NCBI RefSeq assembly: GCF_002115805.1
Contig: NZ_JFKC01000007.1
Location: forward strand, 111,172-175,171
Source: Marivita geojedonensis
GTDB lineage: Bacteria > Pseudomonadota > Alphaproteobacteria > Rhodobacterales > Rhodobacteraceae
Direction: 5' to 3'
DNA: 64,000 nucleotides
Translations under genes and position numbers: made by a program
The notes under the pieces: generated by a model
Databases searched by the model: none
Seen by the model: only the letters and a program-made list of their open reading frames with translations
What the model was told of the DNA's origin: nothing
Shown here: positions 17,899 through 26,974 of the stretch, in pieces
How the letters are laid out: each line of letters begins with the position of its first letter
Numbering within the stretch: position 1 is the first letter of the stretch

Positions 17899-18974
17899 GC
17901 GGCGCGTGCCTCAGCCAGCGTAATTGCTTCGAACGCCCGGAGCACCTGGTATCCGGCACGATGGTGCTCGGGCAGCATGGCGCGGGGCATGTCACTCAAA
18001 ATGGAAGCCCCCAGCAGGGTTTTGTCGCGCCGCATCCGACCGATGTAGAGAGATTCCAGAGCCGCATCGGGGATGCGCACCGCATCGTGATGCGGCAGAA
18101 GCAACTGGTGATAAGTGACGAACCGCGGGGCCGGTTCGTAGTGCCCTGCATAGCCGTTGACGAGGGCGGACGCCGGGATCAGCACCTCTTCGCGTCCGAA
18201 CAGGTATTCGACTTCGGGGCCACTGACGAGCAACCGCTGATTGCGCGAAACGACGACATCTCTGGTCAGTCCGAAATAGGGTGCGCGCAATCGGACCGGG
18301 CGGAAAGAACCAAGGCTCGGAACCTCGCGTTTGACTGCATGTAAAATCGGAACCAGCTGTCCGCTGGCTGCGCGAACCACGTCACCCTGTTTCAGCGTCA
18401 TGGCAACACGCAGACCCTGCGGCGTTTCAATCGGGACCGAGGGAGACAGCGTGGGCATCGGTCCGACGGGTTCAATCTCGGTTGAGAGCGCAACGAAAAT
18501 CACATCCGGGTCTATCTCGGTCAGACCCTGCGGCCGCGCCAAAGCCGTCAGATCGGCCAGAAGCGGCGGGCGTTTGATTGTAAAGTGGCGGATCAGGACA
18601 TGTTCCGTTTCCGGACGTGCGACAACCAGTCGTCCGGCTTCTTTGCTGACATCCCAGCTGACCGTGACCTGAAGCGTATCCGTACGCGCTTCGCGCCCGC
18701 GCTCGAGCACTTCATGCACCACCTCATCGCCCTGTGAAATGACCAGAACAAGACTGCCATGCGGGGTCGACATGAGCGAGAAACCGGCCGAGTCTTCTCC
18801 GGAGCGTTTGAAGGCGATCAGCGTTTGCGGTTTTCCGTCCGGCGACAAACCGGTCTCAAGCAGAACCGATCCCCGCGGCACGCAGGCACGCGGACGCTTG
18901 CACAGGACAGACTCGACGGCATCGGATACCCAAGGGGTTTGCGTGTCGCAGTCGAGAAGACCAAACCAGCTCAT
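17895..18974 (-). CDS. Hint-domain protein, second gene of a coupled pair
   Basis: A 359-residue protein whose C-terminal half (about residues 185-330) has the Hint fold pattern: IETPQGLRVAMTLKQGDVV, a VPILHAVKREV turn, then SRNQRLLVSGPEVEYLFG and HHDAVRIPDAALESLYIG. Unlike the upstream gene it has no Cys at the start of the Hint block (PSVPIETPQG), so autoprocessing at that residue is unlikely. The N-terminal 180 residues are not recognised. Its ATG overlaps the stop of the larger Hint gene (ATGA), so the two are made together; both probably depend on the CtrA-like box at 20659. Confidence 0.75.
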   Translation of the reverse strand: MSWFGLLDCDTQTPWVSDAVESVLCKRPRACVPRGSVLLETGLSPDGKPQTLIAFKRSGEDSAGFSLMSTPHGSLVLVISQGDEVVHEVLERGREARTDTLQVTVSWDVSKEAGRLVVARPETEHVLIRHFTIKRPPLLADLTALARPQGLTEIDPDVIFVALSTEIEPVGPMPTLSPSVPIETPQGLRVAMTLKQGDVVRAASGQLVPILHAVKREVPSLGSFRPVRLRAPYFGLTRDVVVSRNQRLLVSGPEVEYLFGREEVLIPASALVNGYAGHYEPAPRFVTYHQLLLPHHDAVRIPDAALESLYIGRMRRDKTLLGASILSDMPRAMLPEHHRAGYQVLRAFEAITLAEARAA

Positions 18975-20605
18975 GCAGCAGCCCCCAAAAGCATCTGGGC
19001 TTCGTGCCTTTTGAGGATCTGACGGGCCGCATCGCCGTATCCTTCTCCTGTCTCAAGATCGAGTTCCGGAAACAGGCTGGAGATCTCAGCGATGATGTCG
19101 TCTTCGAAGGCATCTACCGCTTGAGGTCCGGGCAGGAAGCTTTCCGTAGCAAGCCCGTTCGAAAGGACGATTTCATGCTGATCAAACAGCAGATGTACGT
19201 ATGTCACGCTCCCGCCTGCAACCGACTGTACCTTGTGCCCGTCCACGAGATGCTTGGCCGCAACCAGTACCTCGGGCGTTCCGAAAACCAGATCCGCCAG
19301 CGGGTCGCGGATCAGGATACGGTGCTGCGGCGACAGCATCAGTGCGCCGTGATCCCCAAAGGTGCCCGCAGCGACACGGACCGGAGCAAAGGCACCCATG
19401 GCGGCGACTGTGCGCTGACCGATCCATCGCAGGGGCTTAAATCCATGATCGAGCGTCCAGATCCTGTCACCGGGTCGGAGGTTCTCGACCCGCTCCTGCC
19501 CTTTCTCGGTCCGGATCAGAGTTCCGGCCACAAAGCAGGGCACCGTCGCGATTGTGACGAAACCGGTATCGACCTCGCCGCTCGCACTCTCGGCTTCGTA
19601 GGTGAAATTGACAGTCTCGAAATCGGAATCCGAAGTAACCGACAGCGTGCCATCCGCGTTCAGCGTCACCACCTGGCCGGTGTTGAGCGTAACACTGTCC
19701 CCAACACTGACTGCGATACCGTTGACATGGGTGATGGTCAGGGTCGTGCCCGACGCGTTGAGGTCGTTGGCCAATACGTCAAGCGTCTTGGTTGAGTTGG
19801 TATACAGGCTGACCGTGTCCGCCATCGCGACCAGTTCGGTCTGTATCGAGTCACCGGCGATCAACAGGTTGGAGTCATAGCTGGAGTCGACGACATCCGC
19901 GATCCCGATACGGATTGAGTTCACCTCTCCAAGATTGACCTGCATCGTCATTGTCAGAGTGACGGTGAGTCCATCCATCTCGGTGTTGAGTGCATCCCCG
20001 GTATTATCGAGGAACAGGTTGGCATTTGCCGTGTCGTTCAGGTTGGCCGGATCGACATCACCATTTCCGGGCACAATGCTGACCTGTTGTCCATTGACCC
20101 AGACACCAACGAAATCCTGGTAAACGGAGTTGGTGAATTCCGGGTATTCTTCGGATGAGAAGACCAAGCGCATCGTCATCGTGTCGGCATCGGGTATGAA
20201 GTCGATGTCGAGGTAGGCCGCGTCGTAGGTGCTGGTGCCTGCCGCCGCGTTGAAATCGGAATTGTTGTTCTCGCCGCTTGTGTTGGTCATGGTCGATGCG
20301 CTGCGGTTCGGGTCGCCGCTTGATCGGGTGAAATCGACCACTCGACCAGTCGAAAGGATGACCCCGGTATCGCCAGGAGTGGCACCGGGTGCGAGGGCAT
20401 CTCCGTTGGCATAGATAGCGGATGACCGGCTGTCACCGCTGTAACTGGCGTTCACGACCGCGACGCCCGTCCCGAAGATCGCTTCGGCCATCGCAATTGC
20501 GCTGGCACTGGTGGTGTAACTAAGCTCCGCGCCTGTCGCCATGTCTGCCTCGAACGGGCCCAAGGCGTAATTCAGGGACGCACGTGGCGCGACCGGTGTT
20601 TTCAC
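18971..20605 (-). CDS. secreted Hint-domain protein with choice-of-anchor-L-like N-terminus
   Basis: A 544-residue acidic protein with no signal peptide, the usual look of a type I secretion substrate in Roseobacters. Residues about 25-255 resemble the choice-of-anchor L domain (GDTGVILSTGRVVDFT, LVFSSEEYPEFTNS, YQDFVGVWVNG). Residues about 260-355 are a cadherin/Ig-like repeat (LDVLANDLNASGTTLTITHV). A Hint domain starts at PCFVAGTLIRTEKGQ (about residue 356) with the nucleophilic Cys and continues RVENLRPGDRIWTLDHG, LSPQHRILI. The GTG start at 20605 is the best available; a later ATG at 20542 is possible. A perfect CtrA box lies 54 bases upstream. Confidence 0.82.
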   Translation of the reverse strand: MKTPVAPRASLNYALGPFEADMATGAELSYTTSASAIAMAEAIFGTGVAVVNASYSGDSRSSAIYANGDALAPGATPGDTGVILSTGRVVDFTRSSGDPNRSASTMTNTSGENNNSDFNAAAGTSTYDAAYLDIDFIPDADTMTMRLVFSSEEYPEFTNSVYQDFVGVWVNGQQVSIVPGNGDVDPANLNDTANANLFLDNTGDALNTEMDGLTVTLTMTMQVNLGEVNSIRIGIADVVDSSYDSNLLIAGDSIQTELVAMADTVSLYTNSTKTLDVLANDLNASGTTLTITHVNGIAVSVGDSVTLNTGQVVTLNADGTLSVTSDSDFETVNFTYEAESASGEVDTGFVTIATVPCFVAGTLIRTEKGQERVENLRPGDRIWTLDHGFKPLRWIGQRTVAAMGAFAPVRVAAGTFGDHGALMLSPQHRILIRDPLADLVFGTPEVLVAAKHLVDGHKVQSVAGGSVTYVHLLFDQHEIVLSNGLATESFLPGPQAVDAFEDDIIAEISSLFPELDLETGEGYGDAARQILKRHEAQMLLGAAA

Positions 20606-20658
20606 CGTGCCGTGCCTGTCACCTGATTTCTGCTCTGCCTCAAGCCGTTTGTTTTTTG

Positions 20659-20674
20659 TTAACCAATTGTTAAC
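20659..20674. promoter_or_regulatory. CtrA-type binding site TTAA-N7-TTAAC
   Basis: TTAACCAATTGTTAAC matches the full CtrA consensus TTAA-N7-TTAAC without a mismatch and is also a near-perfect dyad. It lies 54 bases upstream of the Hint gene start (minus strand) and about 140 bases upstream of dapE (plus strand). CtrA in this group controls motility, gene-transfer-agent and secretion genes, so the Hint pair is the likelier target. Confidence 0.6.
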
Positions 20675-20813
20675 ACAGCTTGAGGGTGAGTGTCATCCAC
20701 TCAGAACTGCGTCAGACGTGTAGGCCAAACAGGTATGCGTCCATTTCGCCACATTTGCCTCTTTTCGCTGTTGGCGGTAGCCAGTGCACAACAACGCTAT
20801 CAGGACCATCAAC

Positions 20814-21962
20814 ATGACAACAACCGACCCCGTTGAACTGACCGCCGCCTTGGTCCGCTGCCCATCCGTCACTCCCGAAGAAGGCGGGGCGTTGACTCTG
20901 CTGCAAACCTTGCTGGAGAGTGCGGGGTTCAATTGTACCAGGGTGGATCGTGACGGTATCGCAAACCTCTTCGCCCGCTGGGGCGACAAGGGTCATGCGC
21001 GGACCTTTGGGTTCAATGGTCACACGGATGTGGTGCCGCTTGGCAACCCCGATGACTGGTCGATGCCTCCCTTCGGAGCCGAGATCAAAGACGGCATGAT
21101 GTACGGGCGCGGCTCGACCGACATGAAATCGGGCGTCGCGGCCTTTGCCGCTGCTGCTGTGGATTTCGTGCAGAACACGCCCCCCGATGGCGGGGTGATC
21201 CTGACCATCACTGGTGACGAGGAAGGGGATGCAATCGACGGGACGATGGCGCTGCTCGACTGGATGGAAACGCATGACGAGCGGATGAGCGTCTGCCTCG
21301 TCGGAGAACCGACCTGCCCCAACCATATGGGCGAGATGATGAAGATCGGGCGGCGTGGTTCGATGAACGCGTGGTTCACGGTGACCGGCAAACAGGGCCA
21401 TTCCGCCTATCCGCACCGCGCGCTGAACCCGATGCCCGCAATGGCGCGGTTGATGGACCGGCTGGCTTCGCACGAGCTGGATCAGGGGACTGACCATTTC
21501 GACGCCTCGACATTGGCGGTCGTGACGATCGACACGGGCAACGCGGCCACCAATGTGATCCCGGCCGAAACGCGGGCCTGCATCAACATCCGCTTCAACG
21601 ACATTCATACCGGCGAGGGGTTGTCCTACTGGCTGCGCGACGAAGCCGCCAAGGTGGATGCCGAGTTCGGCACCAAGACCGACGTGAAGATCAAAATCTC
21701 CGGCGAGGCGTTCCTGACCCCGCCGGGGCCGCTGTCCGATCTGGTGGCCAAATCGGTCGCGGCCGAAACCGGCGTCACCCCAGAGCTGTCCACATCCGGC
21801 GGTACCTCGGACGCGCGCTTCGTCAAGAACCATTGTCCGGTGGTGGAGTTCGGCCTTGTCGGCAAAACGATGCACGCCGTCGATGAGCGGGTCGAAGTGG
21901 GTCAGATCGTGCAACTGAAGGCGATCTACACCCGCATCTTGCAGGATTATTTCGCGCAATGA
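20814..21962 (+). CDS. dapE: succinyl-diaminopimelate desuccinylase
   Basis: Releases LL-diaminopimelate from N-succinyl-DAP. The 382-residue protein is an M20 metallopeptidase: His in NGHTDVVP (about residue 70), bridging Asp in [10 protein letters not shown], Glu-Glu in [11 protein letters not shown], Glu in LVGEPT, and the C-terminal [10 protein letters not shown] and [10 protein letters not shown]. The ATG at 20814 has AGGA at 8-base spacing and gives the family's usual length. It overlaps the following GNAT gene by 4 bases. Confidence 0.97.
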   Translation: MTTTDPVELTAALVRCPSVTPEEGGALTLLQTLLESAGFNCTRVDRDGIANLFARWGDKGHARTFGFNGHTDVVPLGNPDDWSMPPFGAEIKDGMMYGRGSTDMKSGVAAFAAAAVDFVQNTPPDGGVILTITGDEEGDAIDGTMALLDWMETHDERMSVCLVGEPTCPNHMGEMMKIGRRGSMNAWFTVTGKQGHSAYPHRALNPMPAMARLMDRLASHELDQGTDHFDASTLAVVTIDTGNAATNVIPAETRACINIRFNDIHTGEGLSYWLRDEAAKVDAEFGTKTDVKIKISGEAFLTPPGPLSDLVAKSVAAETGVTPELSTSGGTSDARFVKNHCPVVEFGLVGKTMHAVDERVEVGQIVQLKAIYTRILQDYFAQ

Positions 21963-22387
21963 CGGTGACGATTGAACGGGTCACGGACCCGGCAGAGTGC
22001 ATGGCGATCCGGTACGAGGTGTTTGTCGGTGAACAGAACGTACCTCTCGATCTGGAACGCGACGAACTGGACGCGACGGCGATCCATCTGCTTGCACGCG
22101 ATGGCGATCAGCCGGTCGGCGCGGCACGGATCGTGATAAAAGGCGACACCGGCAAGATCGGGCGTGTCTGCGTTCTGAAACGCGCCCGAGGCACCGGGCT
22201 TGGCGCGGCACTGATCCACGAGGCGTTGACGATCCTGCGCGACACGCCCGGCGTTTCCCGCGCCGCACTGGGCGCGCAGATCGACGCCTTAGGTTTTTAT
22301 GAAAAGCTGGGCTTCACCGCCTATGGTGACGTGTTCGACGATGCAGGGATCGACCATCGCATGATGGAGCTGCGCTTCGACACCTGA
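21959..22387 (+). CDS. GNAT family N-acetyltransferase (ElaA-like)
   Basis: A 142-residue single GNAT domain overlapping the dapE stop as [22 protein letters not shown] near residue 16 is the conserved N-terminal motif of the ElaA-like group, the acetyl-CoA loop is [15 protein letters not shown] (about residue 73), and [20 protein letters not shown] closes the domain. The target is unknown. Coupling to dapE may be positional only. Confidence 0.88.
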   Translation: MTVTIERVTDPAECMAIRYEVFVGEQNVPLDLERDELDATAIHLLARDGDQPVGAARIVIKGDTGKIGRVCVLKRARGTGLGAALIHEALTILRDTPGVSRAALGAQIDALGFYEKLGFTAYGDVFDDAGIDHRMMELRFDT

Positions 22388-22435
22388 CGTGACTTTCGCC
22401 ATGACGCGCCACATCGCGCGTGCTACCTGAGTCGC

Positions 22436-24724
22436 ATGAGCAAACTGCCAAGCAAGGCGGATATCCTCGACTGGATCGCCGCCAACCCGACCCTCACTGC
22501 GAAACGCGACATTGCCAAAGCCTTTGGCATCAAAGGCGCCGCGCGGATCGACCTCAAGCGCCTGCTGAAAGAGCTGGAGGCTGAAGGTCATCTTGAGAAG
22601 CGCAAGAAGACCTATCGCGACCCGGATCGTCTGCCGCCCGTAAGTGTGTTGCAGGTCAAGGCACCGACGCCGGATGGCGACCTCTATGCGCGGCCTTTGG
22701 AGTGGCACGGCGAAGGGGTCGAACCCATCGTGCTGATCGTGCCGCGCGCCAGTGATCCCGCCCTGGGCGAGGGCGACCGCATCCTCGCGCGGATGCAGGT
22801 CGTACATGAGGAAGACCACAACTACGAAGCCCGCCTGATCCGCCGCATCGGGAGCAACCCGCGCAAGGTGGTGGGGATTTTTGCCAAGACCTCGGAAGGC
22901 GGGCGGATCAAGGCCATCGACAAAGGCTCTGACAAAGAGTGGATGGTCGCACCAGACGCCACAGGCGGGGCCAAGGATGGCGAACTGGTCGAGGCGGAAC
23001 AGGCCGGACCGGCGGGGCGCCTGGGCCTGCCGCGTGCGCGCATTACAGAACGGCTGGGCGATCCGTCTGCGCCGCGCGCCGTGTCGCTGATCGCCATTCA
23101 CCAGCATGGCATCCCTGACAGCTTCCCTGACGACGTGATCACCGAGGCGGACGCGATGAAACCGGCGGGTCTCAAGGGCCGGACCGACATGCGGGACATG
23201 CCGCTGATCACCATCGATCCGATTGACGCCCGCGACCGCGACGATGCCTGCCTCGCCTATCCTGACGATGACCCGAAGAATGAAGGCGGCCACGTGATCT
23301 GGGTCGCCATCGCGGATGTGGCGCATTACGTGACACCGGGTTCTGCGCTGGACCGCGAGGCCCGCAATCGCGGCAATTCCAGCTACTTCCCGGACCGCGT
23401 GGTGCCGATGCTGCCCGACCGCCTGTCGGGTGACCTGTGTTCGCTGCACGAAGGGGTGCCGCGTGCCTGTGTGGCGGTGCGCATGGTGATCGACGCGCAT
23501 GGCAACAAGCTCAGCCACAGTTTTCAGCGCGGGTTGATGCGTTCGGTCGCGTCGCTCGACTATCGCACGGTCCAGGACGCGATGGATGGCACGCCGAACG
23601 ACAAGACCGCGCCGTTGATGGACGATGTGATCCGCGCGCTCTACGCCGCCTACAAAGCGTTGGCCGAAGCCCGGAACCGGCGTCAGCCGCTCGACCTTGA
23701 TCTGCCCGAGCGCAAGATCGTTCTGACCGAGGATGGCAAGGTTCTTTCGGTAAACTTTGCGGAACGCCTCGACGCGCACCGTCTGATTGAGGAATTCATG
23801 GTGCTGGCCAATGTCTGCGCCGCCGAAACCCTGATCGCGAAGCGGACGCCGCTGCTGTTCCGCGTGCATGAGGAACCGCCGCCCGAGAAGATGGACAGCC
23901 TGCGCGAGACCGCCGAGGCGGCAGGGCTCACGCTGGCGAAGGGTCAGGTGCTCAAGACATCGCAACTCAACCGCCTGCTGCACGACGCCGCCGGGTCGGA
24001 TGAGGCCGAGCTGATCAACCTCGCCACGCTGCGATCCATGACGCAGGCCTATTACAACCCCGAGAACTTCGGGCATTTCGGCCTCGCGCTGCAGAACTAC
24101 GCGCACTTCACCTCGCCCATCCGGCGCTATTCCGACCTGATCGTACACCGCGCGCTGATCAAGGCGCATGGCTGGGGCGATGACGGGCTGTCGCACGAGG
24201 ACATCGAACGCCTTAAGGCGACCGCCGAGCATATCAGCGACACGGAGCGGCGTTCGATGATGGCCGAACGCGATACCACCGACCGCTATCTTGCCGCATT
24301 CCTGTCAGACCGGATCGGCGCGGAGTTCACTGGGCGGATCAGCGGCATCGCGCGGTTTGGTGTGTTTGTGAAGCTGGACGAAACCGGGGCCGACGGACTG
24401 ATTCCGATCCGGTCTCTGGGCAATGAATACTTCCATTTTGACGCCGACGCCGGAACGCTGATGGGCGCGGATACGGGCACGATGATCGGCCTCGGCCAGC
24501 GCGTGACCGTCAGGTTGATCGACGCGGCCCCCGTGACCGGCGGCATTGGCCTCGAGTTGCTGACTTTGGAAGACGCCAAACTGCCCGGCGGAACGGGCAA
24601 AGGCCGCATGGGGCGTGGGTCACGCCCCAAGGGCAAGGGCGGTCCGAAACGTAAACTGGCCAAGGCGAAAAAGAAAGACGCCAAGACCAAGCGCAAAGTC
24701 ACACGGAGGCGGAGGAACGGCTAG
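22436..24724 (+). CDS. rnr: ribonuclease R
   Basis: A 3'-5' exoribonuclease able to degrade structured RNA. The 762-residue protein has an N-terminal winged helix (about residues 1-70), cold-shock-like domains, and the RNB catalytic domain beginning ITIDPIDARDRDDACLAY (about residue 255) with the metal-binding Asp cluster. It ends with an S1 domain (EFTGRISGIARFGVFVKLDE, about residue 625) and a strongly basic Lys/Arg tail from residue 720, which is typical of RNase R and not of RNase II. It starts 48 bases after the GNAT gene. Confidence 0.96.
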   Translation: MSKLPSKADILDWIAANPTLTAKRDIAKAFGIKGAARIDLKRLLKELEAEGHLEKRKKTYRDPDRLPPVSVLQVKAPTPDGDLYARPLEWHGEGVEPIVLIVPRASDPALGEGDRILARMQVVHEEDHNYEARLIRRIGSNPRKVVGIFAKTSEGGRIKAIDKGSDKEWMVAPDATGGAKDGELVEAEQAGPAGRLGLPRARITERLGDPSAPRAVSLIAIHQHGIPDSFPDDVITEADAMKPAGLKGRTDMRDMPLITIDPIDARDRDDACLAYPDDDPKNEGGHVIWVAIADVAHYVTPGSALDREARNRGNSSYFPDRVVPMLPDRLSGDLCSLHEGVPRACVAVRMVIDAHGNKLSHSFQRGLMRSVASLDYRTVQDAMDGTPNDKTAPLMDDVIRALYAAYKALAEARNRRQPLDLDLPERKIVLTEDGKVLSVNFAERLDAHRLIEEFMVLANVCAAETLIAKRTPLLFRVHEEPPPEKMDSLRETAEAAGLTLAKGQVLKTSQLNRLLHDAAGSDEAELINLATLRSMTQAYYNPENFGHFGLALQNYAHFTSPIRRYSDLIVHRALIKAHGWGDDGLSHEDIERLKATAEHISDTERRSMMAERDTTDRYLAAFLSDRIGAEFTGRISGIARFGVFVKLDETGADGLIPIRSLGNEYFHFDADAGTLMGADTGTMIGLGQRVTVRLIDAAPVTGGIGLELLTLEDAKLPGGTGKGRMGRGSRPKGKGGPKRKLAKAKKKDAKTKRKVTRRRRNG

Positions 24725-24765
24725 AGCTGTGACTTCGGATATCGGGGCAGTGATTGGAACCGTCG

Positions 24766-24795
24766 TTTTCAGGGCTGGGCCAAATTCCCTGAAAA
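24766..24795. terminator. inverted repeat downstream of rnr
   Basis: TTTTCAGGG and CCCTGAAAA form a 9-base stem around a 12-base loop, in the 241-base gap between the convergent rnr and LysR genes. The A/T flanks give a short T-run on both strands, so it could serve both genes. The rest of the gap holds nothing I can identify. Confidence 0.45.
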
Positions 24796-24965
24796 AACCC
24801 AAACAGCCTTCCGCTGCGCTCCTGTCCAAGATGCGAAATACAAAAATCGCACTCGGTTTCGGTGTATTGAAACCTGTTCATGCCCGACGGGCTTGACGTC
24901 GCGGCTCTGCAACGCACGCCCGACGCGAAGGTCTGAGATGATTTCTGTCCTTCTGTCCGAAGATT

Positions 24966-25928
24966 TTACAATGTCTTGTAGGTGCGTTCCTCAATTCCTG
25001 TTGCGTCAAGCTCCTTGTTGATCGCTGTCAACAGGGCTCTTTCCGCATCGGTGTGCCGTCTCGCAGGGTTGCTCAGAAGGTAAATGCTGACCTCCGGCAG
25101 ATCCGTGTACGGTGGCAACTGTCGAAGGTTGCCCGCCTCTACATCCTGACGGGCGACATGGACTGGCAACGCGCCCAGACCGATATTCGTCATGATCATT
25201 CGCCGGATCTCGTTCAGACTGGAAGACACACCGCGCCACTGGCGTGACAGTTTCAGCCGCGCTCGCAGTTTGGAGATTTCCTCCAAGGGCCCGCCGACAT
25301 CTTCGGTCTGGAACGCCACGAAAGGTTCTCCCTCAAGATCGCCGAGGGAAACCTTCTCTGCGTGGAACAGGTGATGCCTTGGACCGCAGTAGAGGCCGAA
25401 ATATTCCTTGTACAAGATCGCGTGGTCCAGGTGCTTGGGGAGCGACGACAGAAGACAAATGCCGAGGCTGGCCCGATTGAGCGAGACCATGTTTTCCACG
25501 TCTTCGCTTTCGAACACCGAAAAAGAATAGGTTACACTTGGATGTGCCTGCGAGAAACGACTCAGAACATCGTCGAAATGCTGGCAATCGACCGAGCTGG
25601 TGATCGCGATCGAGATATGGCCACGAAGCTCGGCGACTTCCTCTTCGAGAATGGCAGGCAGCTGAGAAACCGCGCCGAAAATCGTCGCGCACTCGGTGTA
25701 GAGGGCATGACCTGCACGCGTGACCGTAAACTCGTTTGGTTTTCGCACGATCAGCTGTTTTCCGACCGTTTCTTCGAGGCGCTTGAGGGCCGCCGAAACG
25801 GTCGGCTGCTTCAGCCCCAGAAAGACAGCTGACTTGGAGATACCCCGCTGTTCCACGATGACCATGAAGGTGCGCAGCAGGTTCCAGTCGAGATTCCAGG
25901 GAAAGCGGCGTGTGTGCAGAGGCTGCAT
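24966..25928 (-). CDS. LysR family transcriptional regulator
   Basis: A 320-residue regulator. The winged helix-turn-helix is at the N-terminus (NLLRTFMVIVEQRGISKSA, then KQPTVSAALKRLEE) and the periplasmic-binding-like effector domain spans about residues 100-310. The N-terminus carries an unusual 14-residue extension (MQPLHTRRFPWNLD); no later in-frame start and no good ribosome-binding site is visible. It is transcribed divergently from the ABC transporter/catabolic operon, so it most likely controls that operon with the pathway substrate as coinducer. A T-N11-A dyad overlaps its own start codon. Confidence 0.92.
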   Translation of the reverse strand: MQPLHTRRFPWNLDWNLLRTFMVIVEQRGISKSAVFLGLKQPTVSAALKRLEETVGKQLIVRKPNEFTVTRAGHALYTECATIFGAVSQLPAILEEEVAELRGHISIAITSSVDCQHFDDVLSRFSQAHPSVTYSFSVFESEDVENMVSLNRASLGICLLSSLPKHLDHAILYKEYFGLYCGPRHHLFHAEKVSLGDLEGEPFVAFQTEDVGGPLEEISKLRARLKLSRQWRGVSSSLNEIRRMIMTNIGLGALPVHVARQDVEAGNLRQLPPYTDLPEVSIYLLSNPARRHTDAERALLTAINKELDATGIEERTYKTL

Positions 25929-25941
25929 AGATTTTGTCTAT
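25927..25941. promoter_or_regulatory. candidate LysR-type operator (T-N11-A dyad)
   Basis: ATAGATTTTGTCTAT is a perfect ATAGA/TCTAT inverted repeat with the T-N11-A spacing of LysR-family recognition sites. It overlaps the LysR start codon (25926-25928) and lies about 125 bases upstream of the transporter gene, so it could serve autorepression and activation of the operon. The following 40 bases are AT-rich, as expected for a divergent promoter. Confidence 0.5.
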
Positions 25942-26064
25942 ATTAATGATCTTTATTATTTATTTGCGCAATACATATCGGCATGCAAGCTTTCCTTCAA
26001 ACGGTTCGATCCGACCAGCACGTTTGACTGCCAAAAACCCTCAATACTCAACATGGAGATGAAC

Positions 26065-26844
26065 ATGATCTTTCGCCGCGCGACCTTGAAACTTGCGATC
26101 CTCGCTGCCGCTGGCTTTGCTGCTTTCGGACCCGGTGCCGTTGCCGCAGAGGAACTCGATACACTCAAGGAAAAGGGTGTGATCCGGATTGCCATGTCAG
26201 GCGCGTACCCACCGTTCAACTTTGTGAACGATCAGAATGAGGTCGTCGGTTTCGACCCGGCCATCGGGACCGAGATCGCAAAGCGCATGGGGATGGAAGC
26301 CGAAATCGTCACAACCGCCTGGGACGGGATCATCGGCGGTCTCCTGGCCAACAAATACGACGCCATCGTCGGCTCCATGACCATCACGGCAGAGCGGGAT
26401 GAGGTCGTGGATTTCGTCGGGCCTTACTACTCGGACAAGCGTGCGATTTTCACTCAGCCGGGATCCGACATCAAAAGCCTAGAGGATCTTGAAGGCGTGA
26501 AAGTCGGACTCACACTGGGCGAAACCCACGAGGGCTGGGCTCGCGACCGAGGCTACAACATCAATACCTACAAGGGTCTACCCGAACTGCTTCTTGAGCT
26601 TGAGAACGGACGCGTCGATGCCATCGTGAACGATTCCATCGCTGCGATCCTTGCGATGGGCGAAAAAGGACAGGAATTTGAAATGTTTGGCGACCCGACG
26701 ACCGAACCGTTCGGGGCCGGGATCGCGATTCGGGAAGGCAACCCGGAACTTGCAGCAGCCATGCAGGCAGCGCTTGATTCCATGATGGAAGACGGCACCT
26801 ATCTTGAAATCGCCATGGAATGGATCGGCGCGGATATCCGCTGA
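26065..26844 (+). CDS. amino-acid ABC transporter substrate-binding protein
   Basis: A periplasmic solute-binding protein of about 259 residues, family 3 (polar amino acids). The signal peptide is MIFRRATLKLAILAAAGFAAFGPGAVAAEE with an AVA-A cleavage site. KGVIRIAMSGAYPPFNFV and VVGFDPAIGTEIAKRMG are the family's ligand-binding signature; TAWDGIIGGLLANKYDAIVGSM and the Arg/Asp motifs bind an alpha- or beta-amino acid carboxylate and amine. GGAG 6 bases before ATG 26065 decides the start, though ATGs at 26053 and 26059 are possible. First gene of the catabolic operon. Confidence 0.93.
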   Translation: MIFRRATLKLAILAAAGFAAFGPGAVAAEELDTLKEKGVIRIAMSGAYPPFNFVNDQNEVVGFDPAIGTEIAKRMGMEAEIVTTAWDGIIGGLLANKYDAIVGSMTITAERDEVVDFVGPYYSDKRAIFTQPGSDIKSLEDLEGVKVGLTLGETHEGWARDRGYNINTYKGLPELLLELENGRVDAIVNDSIAAILAMGEKGQEFEMFGDPTTEPFGAGIAIREGNPELAAAMQAALDSMMEDGTYLEIAMEWIGADIR

Positions 26845-26852
26845 CGCGTCAT

Positions 26853-26882
26853 GCTCCCGCCGCCACTGGGTGCGGCGGGAGC
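26853..26882 (+). terminator. stem-loop after the binding-protein gene
   Basis: Arms GCTCCCGCCGC and GCGGCGGGAGC (11 bp) around an 8-base loop, 8 bases after the stop codon of the binding-protein gene and 92 bases before the permease. No T-run follows. Such intercistronic hairpins commonly stabilise or attenuate so that binding protein is made in excess over permeases. Confidence 0.65.
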
Positions 26883-26974
26883 TTATCAAAACCGTCACCA
26901 CGGCCCTGCGCCGGCGTCGGTGCTGATTTCAACAAAACATGCGGCCTGTGCCGCCGTGACATAAGGGGCGTTGG

